From Pseudomonas xionganensis (GTDB lineage Bacteria; Pseudomonadota; Gammaproteobacteria; Pseudomonadales; Pseudomonadaceae): DNA of 64,000 bases. The stretch covers positions 1,008,455 to 1,072,454 of the forward strand of contig NZ_WKJZ01000001.1 of assembly GCF_009763245.1 (NCBI RefSeq), written 5' to 3'. Made by a program: the position numbers and the translations under genes. Below, piece after piece: positions 15,999 to 31,362 of the stretch; positions within the stretch are counted from its first letter, which is position 1; every line of letters starts with the position of its first letter. Under the pieces are notes generated by a model. The model was not told the origin of the DNA. It did not search any database and worked only from the letters and a program-made list of their open reading frames with translations.

Positions 15999-16769
15999 AT
16001 GCGGCGCGTGATCTTCAATCAGAAGGGCGGGGTGGGTAAGTCCAGCATCGCCTGCAACCTGGCAGCAGTCAGTGCCTCCCAGGGCTATCGCACCCTGCTG
16101 GTGGACCTGGACACCCAGGCCAACTCCACCCACTACCTCACCGGCCTGGCCGGCGACGATATTCCCATGGGTATCGCCGAGTTCTTCAAGAACACCCTGA
16201 GCAGTGGCCCTTTCGGGAAAAAGGGCAGCGTAGATATCTACGAAACCCCCTTCGACAACCTGCATGTGGTCACCGCCACTGCCGAACTGGCCGATCTGCA
16301 GCCCAAGCTTGAGCAGAAGCACAAGATCAACAAGCTGCGCAAACTGCTGGAAGAGCTGAGCGAGGATTACGAGCGGATCTATCTGGATACCCCGCCGGCC
16401 CTGAATTTCTACACGGTTTCCGCATTGATCGCCGCTGATCGCGTGCTGATTCCCTTCGATTGCGACAGCTTCTCCCGTCAGGCCCTGTATGGCCTGCTAC
16501 GCGAGATCGAGGAGTTGCGCGAGGACCACAACGAAGGTCTGGAAGTTGAAGGCATTGTGGTCAACCAGTTCCAGCCGCGCGCCACCCTGCCCCAGCAGCT
16601 GCTCGATGAACTGATTGCCGAGGGGCTGCCGGTGTTGCCGGTCAACCTGATGAGTTCGGTGAAGATGCGCGAGTCGCACCAGGCCTGCATGCCGCTGATC
16701 CATCTGGATCGCAGCCACAAGCTGACCCAGCAGTTTGTCGAATTGCATGATTTGCTGAATAACGCCTGA
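15999..16769 (+). CDS. ParA-family ATPase (orphan)
   Basis: A 256-residue deviant Walker-type ATPase. Walker A is KGGVGKSS (9-16) with the signature Lys9, a second motif LVDLDTQAN follows at about 35-43, and a Walker B-like YLDTPPAL at about 124-131. Such proteins position cargo such as chromosomes, plasmids or chemoreceptor clusters. No ParB gene or parS-like repeat is adjacent, so the cargo is unknown. The same lone gene sits beside the usp gene in P. aeruginosa. The ATG at 15999 has AGGGGG upstream. The gene ends 18 bases before a bidirectional terminator. Confidence 0.88.
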   Translation: MRRVIFNQKGGVGKSSIACNLAAVSASQGYRTLLVDLDTQANSTHYLTGLAGDDIPMGIAEFFKNTLSSGPFGKKGSVDIYETPFDNLHVVTATAELADLQPKLEQKHKINKLRKLLEELSEDYERIYLDTPPALNFYTVSALIAADRVLIPFDCDSFSRQALYGLLREIEELREDHNEGLEVEGIVVNQFQPRATLPQQLLDELIAEGLPVLPVNLMSSVKMRESHQACMPLIHLDRSHKLTQQFVELHDLLNNA

Positions 16770-16786
16770 GCACGGCGATACCGAAT

Positions 16787-16818
16787 AACAAAAAAGCTGC
16801 CGAGGCAGCTTTTTTGTT
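16787..16818. terminator. bidirectional rho-independent terminator
   Basis: A perfect 15-bp inverted repeat pairs 16787-16801 with 16804-16818. It has a GC-rich AGCTGCC core flanked by runs of six A and six T, so it works on both strands. It lies between the converging parA-like and usp genes. Confidence 0.9.
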
Positions 16819-16834
16819 GGCTGACATCTAGGTC

Positions 16835-17635
16835 TTAGCGCACCACGAACACATCGCAGGGCGCGCGGTGCAGGAAGTGCTGCGCCAGGCTGCCGAGCAG
16901 GGCCTGGGAGAAGGCACTGCGGCCATGGCTACCGAGCACCAGCAGTTCGATATTGTCGGCCCGCAGCTTGGTTTGCAGGCTGTTGAGAATACCGCCCTGC
17001 TGGATCGAGTGGCTGAGGCTCGGGCCTGCGCTGGGCAGGTTCTGCTGCTCATCCTTGATCAGCTGATCGATCAGCGCCGTTTGCGTGGCCAGCTGCGCCT
17101 CCACCTGCTTGGCGGTGCCCTTGTCCGGCACGAACACGTGCAGGGCGTGCAGGTTGGCCTCGGCCGGCAGCAAGCGGTAGGCATGGCCCAGGGCACTGCA
17201 GGCGCAGAGGGAGAAGTCGATGGCCGACAGGGCCCGCTGATAAGGCTTGTTGTCGTTGCGCGCCACCAGCAGCAGGGGTACCGGGCAGTTGCGGGCGATG
17301 CGATCCAGGCTGGTGCCGGAGAAGAAGTCATGGCGCTGGTGATGGGCGCCCAGTACCAGCAGGTCGCAGCCCAGTTCGTCGAGTACCTGCAGCACCACTT
17401 CCGAGGGCTTCTGCCCGCTGCGCACCAGCAACTCCGTGCCGCTGGGAGCGTACTGGGTCAGGCTGCGATCCAGAGCCTTGCGCGCCTGCTCATGTTCCTG
17501 ACCGCTTTTGCTTGGATCGAGTACATGCAGCATGGTCAGCTTGGCGTTGTGTTGTTTGGCCAGCTGGGTGGCGCGGCACAGGGCAATGTCGGCGGTGTCG
17601 CGCAGATCGTGGGCGATCAGGATGTGACTGGGCAT
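16835..17635 (-). CDS. tandem universal stress protein (UspA family)
   Basis: A 266-residue protein with two UspA domains. The first spans about 3-130 (LIAHDLRDTADIAL, then LLVLGAHH and PVPLLLVAR) and the second about 140-266, ending with the ATP-binding-type LLVLGSHGRSAFSQALLGSLAQ and CDVFVVR. These cytosolic proteins accumulate in stress and stationary phase and often bind ATP. The second domain keeps the G-x2-G-x9-GS-type loop; the first is less complete. The ATG at 17635 is chosen because AGGAG lies about ten bases upstream. It is monocistronic, ending at a shared terminator. Confidence 0.85.
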   Translation of the reverse strand: MPSHILIAHDLRDTADIALCRATQLAKQHNAKLTMLHVLDPSKSGQEHEQARKALDRSLTQYAPSGTELLVRSGQKPSEVVLQVLDELGCDLLVLGAHHQRHDFFSGTSLDRIARNCPVPLLLVARNDNKPYQRALSAIDFSLCACSALGHAYRLLPAEANLHALHVFVPDKGTAKQVEAQLATQTALIDQLIKDEQQNLPSAGPSLSHSIQQGGILNSLQTKLRADNIELLVLGSHGRSAFSQALLGSLAQHFLHRAPCDVFVVR

Positions 17636-17723
17636 GGTCGGCATTCTCCTGCCGATACATGTCGGCAAATTTATTGTGACTCCGAGTCATAGCTGGAGAA
17701 TTGATCCAGCGCAAGGTCGGGTG

Positions 17724-18167
17724 TCAGCGTGCGCGTAATTGGTACAACCCGTGGCTCTCGGCCACTACTTCACCACTGTCATCGGTCAGCTGCAACTGTA
17801 AAACATACTCCGCTTTGCCCTGTTCTGTGACCTGTTTTTGCAAGCGGAGAACTTCATCTGCATCCAGGCGTGCCTCGACCCGAATATCGCCAGTGGCCGG
17901 GCGGCGAAAGCGCAGGTTCATCTCCTTGATGATGGGGTAGAAGCGCTGGGCGTCGAAGCTGGTGAGGAACAGCGCGCCACCGGGGATTTCCGCCAGAGTG
18001 AACAGGGCGCCGGCGTACATGCTGCCGATATGGTTCTGATTGCCGGCCAGCGGCATGCACAGGCGCACATGGCCGGGCTCCAGCAACTCGGCCTTGAGGC
18101 CACTGCGTTTGACGAAAGCGATCTGCTCTTCGGTGAGCTGGCGAATCAATTCGGCGGGCATCGGCAT
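17724..18167 (-). CDS. hotdog-fold thioesterase-like protein (PaaI/YiiD-type)
   Basis: A 147-residue hotdog protein with NHIGSMYAGALFTLAEIPGGALFLTS, the family's Asn/Gly-rich helix region. It is probably an acyl-CoA thioesterase of unknown substrate. The ATG at 18167 has CGGAG at good spacing; an ATG six codons upstream and another two codons downstream are also possible. It stands alone between the usp and thioredoxin genes on the same strand. Confidence 0.7.
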   Translation of the reverse strand: MPMPAELIRQLTEEQIAFVKRSGLKAELLEPGHVRLCMPLAGNQNHIGSMYAGALFTLAEIPGGALFLTSFDAQRFYPIIKEMNLRFRRPATGDIRVEARLDADEVLRLQKQVTEQGKAEYVLQLQLTDDSGEVVAESHGLYQLRAR

Positions 18168-18260
18168 TGTCTGGCTCCGGGGCATGGGATCAAGCCAGCC
18201 TAAAGATTAGCCCGGCCTCGGGTAATGACCGCGGTGCCCCGTGCCGATTGACCGATTCGC

Positions 18261-18695
18261 TCAGATGCCCTGCTGACGTAGCCAGCCCAGTAGCTGGGGG
18301 AGGGGCAGGGCGCCGCTTTGCCGGGCCACCTCGACGCCGCCCCTGAGCAGGATCAGGCTGGGAATCGAGCGGATGCCCATTTCCCCTGCCAGTTGCGGGT
18401 TGGCTTCGCTGTCCAGCTTGGCCAGGCGACAGCGGCCCTGTAGGTGGGCCGCAGCCTGTTCATAGATGGGCGCGAAGCTGCGGCAGGGGCCGCACCAACT
18501 GGCCCAGACGTCGATCAGCAGCGGCAGGTCGCCACGGTTCTGTGCGTCGAAGCTGGCCTGGGTCAGCTCGAAGGGCGTGCTGGGCAGCACTTCGGCCTTG
18601 CAGCGGCCGCAGCGCGGGCTGTCCTGCAGACGTGCGGCGGGGATGCGGTTGAGGCCGTTGCAGTGGGGGCAGGGAATCAGCAGAGGGTCGGTCAT
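18261..18695 (-). CDS. trxC: thioredoxin 2 (TrxC-like, zinc-binding N-terminus)
   Basis: A 144-residue thioredoxin with an N-terminal zinc ribbon made of Cys9-x2-Cys12 (CPHC) and Cys29-x2-Cys32 (CGRC). The redox-active WCGPC has its cysteines at 68 and 71, and the cis-Pro is in IRSIPSL. This layout is diagnostic of TrxC, a cytosolic oxidoreductase induced by oxidative stress in E. coli. Length matches the family (about 140). It is preceded by a GGAG-type site. No OxyR site was recognised in the short upstream region. Confidence 0.9.
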   Translation of the reverse strand: MTDPLLIPCPHCNGLNRIPAARLQDSPRCGRCKAEVLPSTPFELTQASFDAQNRGDLPLLIDVWASWCGPCRSFAPIYEQAAAHLQGRCRLAKLDSEANPQLAGEMGIRSIPSLILLRGGVEVARQSGALPLPQLLGWLRQQGI

Positions 18696-18786
18696 GGGCG
18701 GCTCCAGAAGGGGTAATCCCTATCTGGAGCCGTTTTAGCCTTAAATCAAGGGTGATTAGAAGGCCGTTTCTAACGCAGTATTGCCC

Positions 18787-18810
18787 ACGCAGGTAGTTTT
18801 TCAGCGGCCT
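18787..18810 (-). repeat. 24-bp fragment of the element at 24305-24508
   Basis: The reverse complement matches 24310-24333 at 23 of 24 positions (AGGCCGCTGAAAAACTACC against AGGCCGTTGAAAAACTACC at its start). It abuts the metY stop codon. It is probably a solo end of the MITE-like element. Confidence 0.6.
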
Positions 18811-18811
18811 T

Positions 18812-20089
18812 TCAGCCCTTGGCGGCATCCAGGGCCTGTGCCAGGTCGGCAAGGATATCCTCGCTATGCTCGATGCCGATGGACAGGCGGATCATATCCC
18901 GCGGCACGCCGGCCTTTTCCAGTTCCTCGTCATTGAGCTGGCGGTGGGTCGTCGAGGCCGGGTGGCAGGCCAGGGACTTGGCGTCGCCGATATTGACCAG
19001 GCGCACCACCAGCTTGAGCGCGTCGATAAAGCGCGCCCCGGCTTCCTGCCCGCCGACAATGCCGAAGGAAAGGATCGAGGCCGGCTTGCCGGCGCAGTAA
19101 CGCTGTGCCAGTTCATGCTCGGGGTGATCCGGCAGGCCGGCGTATTTCACCCAGGCCACCTGGGGATGATTCTGCAGGTAGTGGGCCACCTTGAGGGCGT
19201 TCTCGCAGTGGCGCTCCATACGCAGGGCCAGGGTTTCCAGTCCCTGCAGAATCAAGAAGGCATTAAAGGGCGAAATTGCCGCACCCATATTGCGCAGCGG
19301 CACCACCCGGCAGCGGCCGATAAAGGCCGCCGGGCCGAAGGCCTCGGTGTAGGTCACGCCGTGGTAGGACTGGTCAGGGGTGTTGAGCAGGGCGAAGCGC
19401 TGCTTGTGCTGGGCCCAGGGAAATTGCCCGGAGTCGACCACGATGCCGCCGATGCTGGTGCCGTGGCCGCCCATATATTTGGTCAGCGAGTGCACCACGA
19501 TATCGGCGCCGTGCTCGAAGGGCCGGCAGAGCATCGGCGTGGCCACGGTGTTGTCGACGATCAGCGGCACACCATGACGGTGGGCCGCGTCGGCCAGGGC
19601 CTTGAGGTCGATGATATTGCCGGCCGGGTTGCCGATGGATTCGCAGAACACGGCCTTGGTCTTGTCGTCGATCAGGGCTTCCAGGGCGGCAATGTCGTCA
19701 TGGGCGGCGAAGCGCACCTCGATGCCCTGGCGCGGCAGGGTATGGGCGAACAGGTTGTAGGTGCCGCCATACAGCTTGGCCACCGAGACGATATTGTCGC
19801 CCACCTCGGCGATGGTCTGGATCGCATAGGTGATGGCCGCCATGCCCGATGCCACGGCCAGGGCACCGACACCGCCTTCCAGGGCCGCCACGCGCTTTTC
19901 CAGCACGTCGGTAGTGGGGTTCATGATCCGCGTATAGATATTGCCGGCCACCTTGAGGTCGAACAGGTCGGCGCCGTGCTGGGTGTCATCGAAGGCGTAG
20001 GAGGTGGTCTGGTAGATCGGTACCGCCACCGCCTTGGTGGTCGGGTCGGGGCTGTAACCGGCGTGGATGGCCAGGGTTTCCAGTTTCAT
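18812..20089 (-). CDS. metY: O-acetylhomoserine/O-succinylhomoserine sulfhydrylase (homocysteine synthase)
   Basis: A PLP enzyme of 425 residues in the Cys/Met metabolism family. It makes homocysteine from an O-acylhomoserine and sulfide in the methionine pathway. Visible features are the YTRIMNPT phosphate-binding region, the PLP-stacking and Asp region (IVDNTVATP) and the Schiff-base Lys in [11 protein letters not shown]. Its length is right for the larger MetY type rather than MetZ (about 400). The ATG at 20089 has AAGGA eight bases upstream; further in-frame sequence upstream has no ribosome site. Confidence 0.9.
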   Translation of the reverse strand: MKLETLAIHAGYSPDPTTKAVAVPIYQTTSYAFDDTQHGADLFDLKVAGNIYTRIMNPTTDVLEKRVAALEGGVGALAVASGMAAITYAIQTIAEVGDNIVSVAKLYGGTYNLFAHTLPRQGIEVRFAAHDDIAALEALIDDKTKAVFCESIGNPAGNIIDLKALADAAHRHGVPLIVDNTVATPMLCRPFEHGADIVVHSLTKYMGGHGTSIGGIVVDSGQFPWAQHKQRFALLNTPDQSYHGVTYTEAFGPAAFIGRCRVVPLRNMGAAISPFNAFLILQGLETLALRMERHCENALKVAHYLQNHPQVAWVKYAGLPDHPEHELAQRYCAGKPASILSFGIVGGQEAGARFIDALKLVVRLVNIGDAKSLACHPASTTHRQLNDEELEKAGVPRDMIRLSIGIEHSEDILADLAQALDAAKG

Positions 20090-20210
20090 GCGGCGTTCCT
20101 TCAGGCAGGTGGAAAGACACGCAGCATGGAGAAAACCGCAAGGCCCGGTCAATGCGCTGGAGCAATGAAACAGGCCTTGAGTTAGATCGATATGTTCGCA
20201 GCTTATGTCG

Positions 20211-22007
20211 TCAAATCGGTGTCAGCGGGAAGAACCAGGGGATGACAAAGCTGGCCACTACCCAGAGCAGCAGGTTGAGTGGAATGCCCACCTTCATGAA
20301 ATCGGTAAAGCGGTAGCCGCCGGCGTTATAGACGAAGGTGTTGGTCTGATAGCCGATGGGCGTGGCGAAGCTGGCGCTGGCGGCGAACATCACCGCCACC
20401 ACAAAGGCGCGCGGATCGACGCCCAGGTGTTGGGCCACGCCGATGGCGATGGGGGTGACCAGCACCGCCACGGCGTTGTTCGACAGCATCTCGGTAAGGA
20501 TCGAGGTGAACAGGTAGATAAAGCTCAGCATCAGCAGCGGCCCGGCCCAGGGCAGCCAGCCCATCACGTTCTGCACCAGCAGGCTGACCAGGCCGACCTT
20601 GTCCATGGCGATGCTGATGGCCAGCATGCCGAAGATCAGGCTGAGAATTTTCCAGTCCACCGCCTTGTAGGCATCCTCCACATCCAGGCAGCGGGTGGCC
20701 AGTACGGTGACCGCGCCGATAATCGCCAGGCCCTCGATGGGCATCAGGCCGAAGGCGGCCAGCAGCATCACCGCCAGGGTGGCGATGATTGCAATCGGTG
20801 CCTTGTCGCGGCGGAAGGCGCGCTCCTGTACGGCGTTGAGGCTGATCAGCTCGCCGTTGTCGGCAAAACGCTTGATCTGCGCGGGGGTGCCTTCCACCAG
20901 CATCACGTCGCCGAACTGCAGTTCGAAGTCATCCAGGTTGCCCTGGATATTCTCGTCCTGGCGGTGCACGGCGAGCACGGCGATGCCATAGCGCGCGGTC
21001 AGGTCGAGGTCGCGCATGGGTCGGTGGCTGTAGCGCGAGTTGCGCCCGACTATGGCCTCGGCCAGCACCACGTCATGGCTGCTGATGGTCTCGAAGGCGT
21101 CGCTGCGGTTGAACACCAGATGGCCGCTTTCGCGCAGCTCCACCACATTCTTGACCTGGCCATGCAGCACCAGGCGGTCGCCGCTGCTGAGCAGGGTGTC
21201 GGCGCCGGGCTCGGTCAGCTCGGCATCCTCGCGAAACAGCTTGAGCACCTGCAGGCCGCTGCCGCCATTGAGGTTGGCCTCGTGCAGGGTCTTGCCGATT
21301 ACCGGTGAGTCGTGGGGCACCAGCAGCTCGGTCATAAAGGTGCGGTCCAGATCAGGACGCAGCTGTTTGGACAGGGTTTCGCGGTTGGGCAGCAGGTGGC
21401 GGCCGATGGTCAGCAGGTAGAGCATGCCGACGCTGGCGAGGATCAGCCCGGCGCCGGTGATCTCGAAGATGCCGAAGGGCGCCAGGCCGGCCTTGCGCGC
21501 CACGCCGTCGACCAGGATGTTGGTCGAGGTGCCGATCATGGTCAGGGTGCCACCGAGGATGGTGGCGTAGGACAGCGGGATCAGCAGCTTGGACGGCAGG
21601 GTGCCGGCGCGTCGCGCCAGGGCGATGGCCACCGGGGTGAGGATGGCCACCACCGGGGTGTTGTTCAGACAGGCGGAAATCACCAGGGCGGTGAGGGTCA
21701 GGCCGGTGAGCACGCGGATCGGGCTGGTGCCGACCAGGTCACCCAGCCAGTTGCCCAGGGCGTCGATGCAGCCGGTGCGCTCCAGGGCGGCGGACAGCAC
21801 GAACATGCAGGCGATGGTCACCGGCGCCGAGTTGCTCAGCACGCTGAGCACTTCGCCTGGGGTCAGCAACTGGCTGACCAGCAGCGCCGCCACGGCAATC
21901 GCCGCGACTATGTCCGGGCTCCACTTCTCGCGCACGAAGGCGTACAGCACCCAGATCAGCAGGGCGGCGACGAACAGCAGGGGAAGGGGCAGGGTGTCCC
22001 AGAACAT
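20211..22007 (-). CDS. SLC13/DASS-family transporter with two TrkA-C domains
   Basis: A 598-residue inner-membrane transporter. The N-terminal helices include [18 protein letters not shown] and GTSTNIL, the Ser/Thr-Asn signatures of the SLC13 family. Residues about 210-380 form two soluble RCK_C (TrkA-C) domains that usually sense ligands, and the C-terminal half (about 390-598) repeats the transport core with [14 protein letters not shown] and GYQTNT. Substrates in this family include dicarboxylates, citrate and sulfate. The neighbour metY hints at sulfur but is not proof. The ATG at 22007 lies at the start of the hydrophobic N-terminus. Confidence 0.8.
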   Translation of the reverse strand: MFWDTLPLPLLFVAALLIWVLYAFVREKWSPDIVAAIAVAALLVSQLLTPGEVLSVLSNSAPVTIACMFVLSAALERTGCIDALGNWLGDLVGTSPIRVLTGLTLTALVISACLNNTPVVAILTPVAIALARRAGTLPSKLLIPLSYATILGGTLTMIGTSTNILVDGVARKAGLAPFGIFEITGAGLILASVGMLYLLTIGRHLLPNRETLSKQLRPDLDRTFMTELLVPHDSPVIGKTLHEANLNGGSGLQVLKLFREDAELTEPGADTLLSSGDRLVLHGQVKNVVELRESGHLVFNRSDAFETISSHDVVLAEAIVGRNSRYSHRPMRDLDLTARYGIAVLAVHRQDENIQGNLDDFELQFGDVMLVEGTPAQIKRFADNGELISLNAVQERAFRRDKAPIAIIATLAVMLLAAFGLMPIEGLAIIGAVTVLATRCLDVEDAYKAVDWKILSLIFGMLAISIAMDKVGLVSLLVQNVMGWLPWAGPLLMLSFIYLFTSILTEMLSNNAVAVLVTPIAIGVAQHLGVDPRAFVVAVMFAASASFATPIGYQTNTFVYNAGGYRFTDFMKVGIPLNLLLWVVASFVIPWFFPLTPI

Positions 22008-22150
22008 AAAGCGCCTTGGCCAACGAATCTCGTTAAAGCGGTTGGTGCGCCGTCGAGGCGGGCACGCAAGGCGAAGAAGATAAGGCTTGCTGCTTAGATA
22101 GTCTAAGAATGTTTGAGAAGGTTTATATGCTTTTTCGATTTAATAGATAA

Positions 22151-22177
22151 GGCCCGGACTTTCCTAGTCCAGGGCCT
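22151..22177 (-). terminator. possible weak terminator overlapping the lif stop codon
   Basis: On the minus strand the arms GGCCCTGGACT and AGTCCGGGCC pair around a five-base loop with one bulge, overlapping the lif stop. It is followed by an A/T-rich stretch but not a clean T run. Efficiency is uncertain. Confidence 0.4.
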
Positions 22178-23189
22178 GCACCTGTAGACGTTCATCGGGC
22201 TCGAAACGCTGCTCGATCAGTTGGGCAATGGCCTGTTGTTGATCCTGGGGGCTCAGGCCGGACTGGCGAATGCTGTCCCGTTCCTGCTCGAAACGGCTCA
22301 GGCGTTGCTCCCACTGGGCCTGGCGCTGGTCCAGTTCGGCCAGGGCCTGGGCGGCCTCGGCACCCAGGGCCTGGGCGCGCAGCTGGAACAGCTCCGCGGC
22401 GCTGGCGCCCTGCTGCTTCAGCTGCTCGGCCTGTTCGAACACCTGGGTTTCGCGCATGGCCTGCTCCCGGGCCTGGCGCATGGGCTCGGGCAGTTGCTGC
22501 TCCAGGCTGTCGATGGCCTGCTGGCGCTGGCTGTCGTCCAGCGCCGGATTCTGCGCCAGTTGCAATTGCTCCAGCATAAAGGCGTCGTAGGCGTCCTGCT
22601 CCTGGAAGAACAGCGAGTATTCGGCGCTGGAAAAGTGCTGCTGGCGCAGGGCCTGCACCTGCTGCTGGCGCAGGGTTATGGCATCCAGTGCATAGTGCCC
22701 CTGGCTATCCAGAATGGCCGGCAGGCTGTGCAGATCACCCAGGGCAATCTTGAAGTCCAGGTAGCGGCGCAGCAGGTCACGGGCCTGCTCCAGGGCCTGG
22801 CCCTGCAGTTGTGCGGCCAGATCCTGGCTGATGCGATTAAGGCTGACCTCCAGGGGCTCCTCGCTGAGGGCCGAGAGGTAGAAATCGAACAGGTGCGGGA
22901 TATCGGCGCTCAGACGCAGGTTGCCCTGCTCGTCGCTGCTCAGGCGTACACCGTGCTGGGTGCCCCGCAGGGAGCGCGGCAGGGGTGGCAGGGCCGGCAG
23001 ACTGTGGATGCTCTGCTGCTGAATCTGCAGGTTGGTCTGGCGCGCCTGCTGGGGCTCGCTGGGCGTGACGCTGGAGATGAGCGCTGTGGTGTCGGCAGGC
23101 GCGCTCTGCTCGGGTAAGAGCAACACGACGGCGAGGCTGCCGCCCAGGCAGAGGGCGACGAGCAGTAACAGATGGCGGGTCTTGATCAC
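22164..23189 (-). CDS. lifO: lipase-specific foldase / secretion chaperone (Lif, LipH-like)
   Basis: Membrane-anchored steric chaperone of 341 residues that folds the lipase encoded just upstream in the periplasm. An N-terminal transmembrane anchor (about 7-26) is followed by an Ala/Pro-rich linker and a helical, Gln-rich extended domain. The foldase signature Rx2FDY(F/C)LSA is present only in altered form as P-H-L-F-D-F-Y-L-S-A, lacking the Arg. The start is GTG at 23189 without a clear ribosome site. A REP and a terminator-like hairpin separate it from lipA, so foldase may be made at a lower level than lipase. Confidence 0.85.
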   Translation of the reverse strand: MIKTRHLLLLVALCLGGSLAVVLLLPEQSAPADTTALISSVTPSEPQQARQTNLQIQQQSIHSLPALPPLPRSLRGTQHGVRLSSDEQGNLRLSADIPHLFDFYLSALSEEPLEVSLNRISQDLAAQLQGQALEQARDLLRRYLDFKIALGDLHSLPAILDSQGHYALDAITLRQQQVQALRQQHFSSAEYSLFFQEQDAYDAFMLEQLQLAQNPALDDSQRQQAIDSLEQQLPEPMRQAREQAMRETQVFEQAEQLKQQGASAAELFQLRAQALGAEAAQALAELDQRQAQWEQRLSRFEQERDSIRQSGLSPQDQQQAIAQLIEQRFEPDERLQVQALD

Positions 23190-23235
23190 GAGTGCTATGG
23201 CCTATGGCAGTTGACGATGCAGAGGTCGTGGCCCT

Positions 23236-23256
23236 GGTGCGCATGGCGCACCCTAC
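23236..23256. repeat. single REP palindrome in the lipA-lif gap
   Basis: GGTGCGCATGGCGCACCCTAC is read here as 23236-23256; it is one base different in the loop from the unit at 7968-7986 and 35432-35450 and ends in the GTAG complement. It sits between the hairpin at 23264-23291 and the foldase start. Confidence 0.65.
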
Positions 23257-23296
23257 AAAAATGCCGCTGCCCAGGCAGGCCTGGGCAGCGGTTTTT
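23257..23296. terminator. terminator-like hairpin between lipA and lif
   Basis: A perfect 12-bp stem pairs 23264-23275 with 23280-23291 around a 4-base loop. T runs follow on both strands (five on the plus side, five on the minus side after two bases). On the minus strand it lies 15 bases after the lipA stop and before the foldase, so it could terminate most lipA transcripts. Confidence 0.75.
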
Positions 23297-23306
23297 CAGC
23301 AATCTA

Positions 23307-24245
23307 TCAGAGGCCGACGTTTTTCAGGCGCGTGGCATGGTTGCGGAACAGGGTCTTGGGATTGGTTTCAAACCAGGACACCAGGCCGAACACCTGATTG
23401 TTGATATCCAGGTGGTTCATAAAGTAGCGATCGTTGATCACCTGGCCAAAGTGGTTGGCGCAAACCCCGGTGACCCCGTCGTTACCCGGCTCACCCTGGC
23501 CGATAAAGGCCAGGCTGGTGATGCCGAACAGGGCATCGGAGGGATCGAGTACATGGGTCAGCGGGCCATTGCCGCCCCAGGAGTACAGGCGAATGCTGTG
23601 GCCGTTGATGCTGACGCTGCTCGGGCCGACGCCGCACTTGCTGCTTGGCAGGCCGCGGGGAAACTTGCTGTTGAAGGCCGCGGCACCGGGTTTGGTGAAC
23701 TCGCTGAGCATGGCGTTGATATTCGACTGGCTGGCCGAGTTGCCGGAGAGGATGTTCACCAGATTGCCCACGGCATTGGCGAATACCGCAAAGCTCACGC
23801 CCTGCAGGGTGCCTGCTGGGGCGATACCGGTGGTGATGTCGGCCAGGGGCGAGCCGGTATGCGGGGTGGCCATGGTGGTCACCGAAGCCACCAGGTCAGG
23901 GCGGGTGTTCATCACATAGCGCGAGGTCATGCCGCCCTGGCTGTGGGCCATCAGGTTGAACTTCTTGATGGTACCGTTGGAGGCGGCCTTGTAGCTGTCG
24001 AGTTGCTTGATCAGCTGCTTGCCGCGTTCGGTGGAGCTTTCAAAGGCATTGATCTTGGGGATAAAGACCCTCACCCCCTGGGACTGCAGGGTGGCCGGGA
24101 TCTGGTACCAGTAGTCGATCATGGCAATGTTGTCGAAGGCGAAGATGCCGGGCACCAGTACCACCGGGTGTTTGGTGGTGGCGTTGCTGGCCGCTGAGAA
24201 GCTCAGCAGCAGGCCGCTCAGAAGCGCGAGTAGTGAGTGTTTCAT
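23307..24245 (-). CDS. lipA: secreted triacylglycerol lipase, family I.1/I.2-like (LipA)
   Basis: A 312-residue extracellular lipase with a signal peptide of about 22 residues. The nucleophile is Ser102 in AHSQGG, the acid Asp237 in LDPSDA and the base His278 in NHLD. Cys204 and Cys262 match the single disulfide of Pseudomonas lipases, and a calcium-site-like GNDGVTG is present. The C-terminal part (NQVFGLVSWFETNP) is close to P. aeruginosa LipA as I recall it. Two normally constant residues differ: the oxyanion HG is Pro32-Gly33 (VPGIFAFDNI), and the elbow is A-H-S rather than G-H-S. It needs the downstream foldase. The ATG at 24245 has GAGGA upstream. Confidence 0.88.
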   Translation of the reverse strand: MKHSLLALLSGLLLSFSAASNATTKHPVVLVPGIFAFDNIAMIDYWYQIPATLQSQGVRVFIPKINAFESSTERGKQLIKQLDSYKAASNGTIKKFNLMAHSQGGMTSRYVMNTRPDLVASVTTMATPHTGSPLADITTGIAPAGTLQGVSFAVFANAVGNLVNILSGNSASQSNINAMLSEFTKPGAAAFNSKFPRGLPSSKCGVGPSSVSINGHSIRLYSWGGNGPLTHVLDPSDALFGITSLAFIGQGEPGNDGVTGVCANHFGQVINDRYFMNHLDINNQVFGLVSWFETNPKTLFRNHATRLKNVGL

Positions 24246-24561
24246 GGGTGTCCTCATTATTGTTATCGGTAATGGGACCCTGCATGACAACCACTGCGAT
24301 CCCTGTAGCAGGCCGTTGAAAAACTACCTGCGTTGCCATCGCGGCGTTAAAAACAGGCTCACAGCCAACGGCTGAACGTGCTTTAGCACGGCCCCGAAGG
24401 GGTGAGCGAAGCGAATCAAGTGCTCATTTACCACTCGTAAACTGCGCTTTTTCGCCTGTTTTTGCCTTGCGCTGGCTGCCTCGCCGACATTTTGCAACAG
24501 CCAGCAGGCGCGATGATTCTAGGGGGGAGGGCTTGTGGCGTAACTCCCCCGGATGGGTGGC
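24246..24561. other. 316-bp intergenic region upstream of lipA
   Basis: This gap lies between the selO stop and the lipA start on the minus strand. Most of it is the MITE-like repeat at 24305-24508, leaving only about 60 bases next to lipA. I looked for a GG/GC sigma-54 promoter of the kind known before P. aeruginosa lipA and saw none. Confidence 0.6.
24305..24508. repeat. about 204-bp MITE-like repeat upstream of lipA
   Basis: The ends are imperfect inverted repeats (GCAGGCCGTTGAAAAAC on the left and the complement of GGCTGTTGCAAAAT on the right). The core GCACGGCCCCGAAGGGG and GAGCGAAGCGAAT is shared with the element at 15681-15884. A fragment of its left end is found at 18787-18810. Confidence 0.65.
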
Positions 24562-29446
<4,885 letters not shown>

Positions 29447-29486
29447 GGTGGCCTTTATGCAGCTCGTGAAGAAAAGTGTGCTGAGT

Positions 29487-31232
<1,746 letters not shown>

Positions 31233-31308
31233 CGGGGGCTCCAGGCAGGGGCGCGCTTGTGGGCGGGCGCATGCTCTGGATTCTAACCGTTGCGCTGGAA
31301 GGCCTGTC

Positions 31309-31336
31309 AAAAAAACGCCCCGCACAGGGCGGGGCG
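31309..31336 (-). terminator. rho-independent terminator after the acyl-CoA dehydrogenase gene
   Basis: An 8-bp GC stem (31316-31323 with 31329-31336) is followed on the minus strand by seven T (31309-31315). It sits 27 bases after the stop at 31363. Confidence 0.85.
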
Positions 31337-31362
31337 CAGTGACGGTGGGTGAGGCGAAAGCG

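Noticed and set aside
24246..24304. Sigma-54 type promoter for lipA
   Set aside because: No GG and GC elements at correct spacing were seen on the minus strand.
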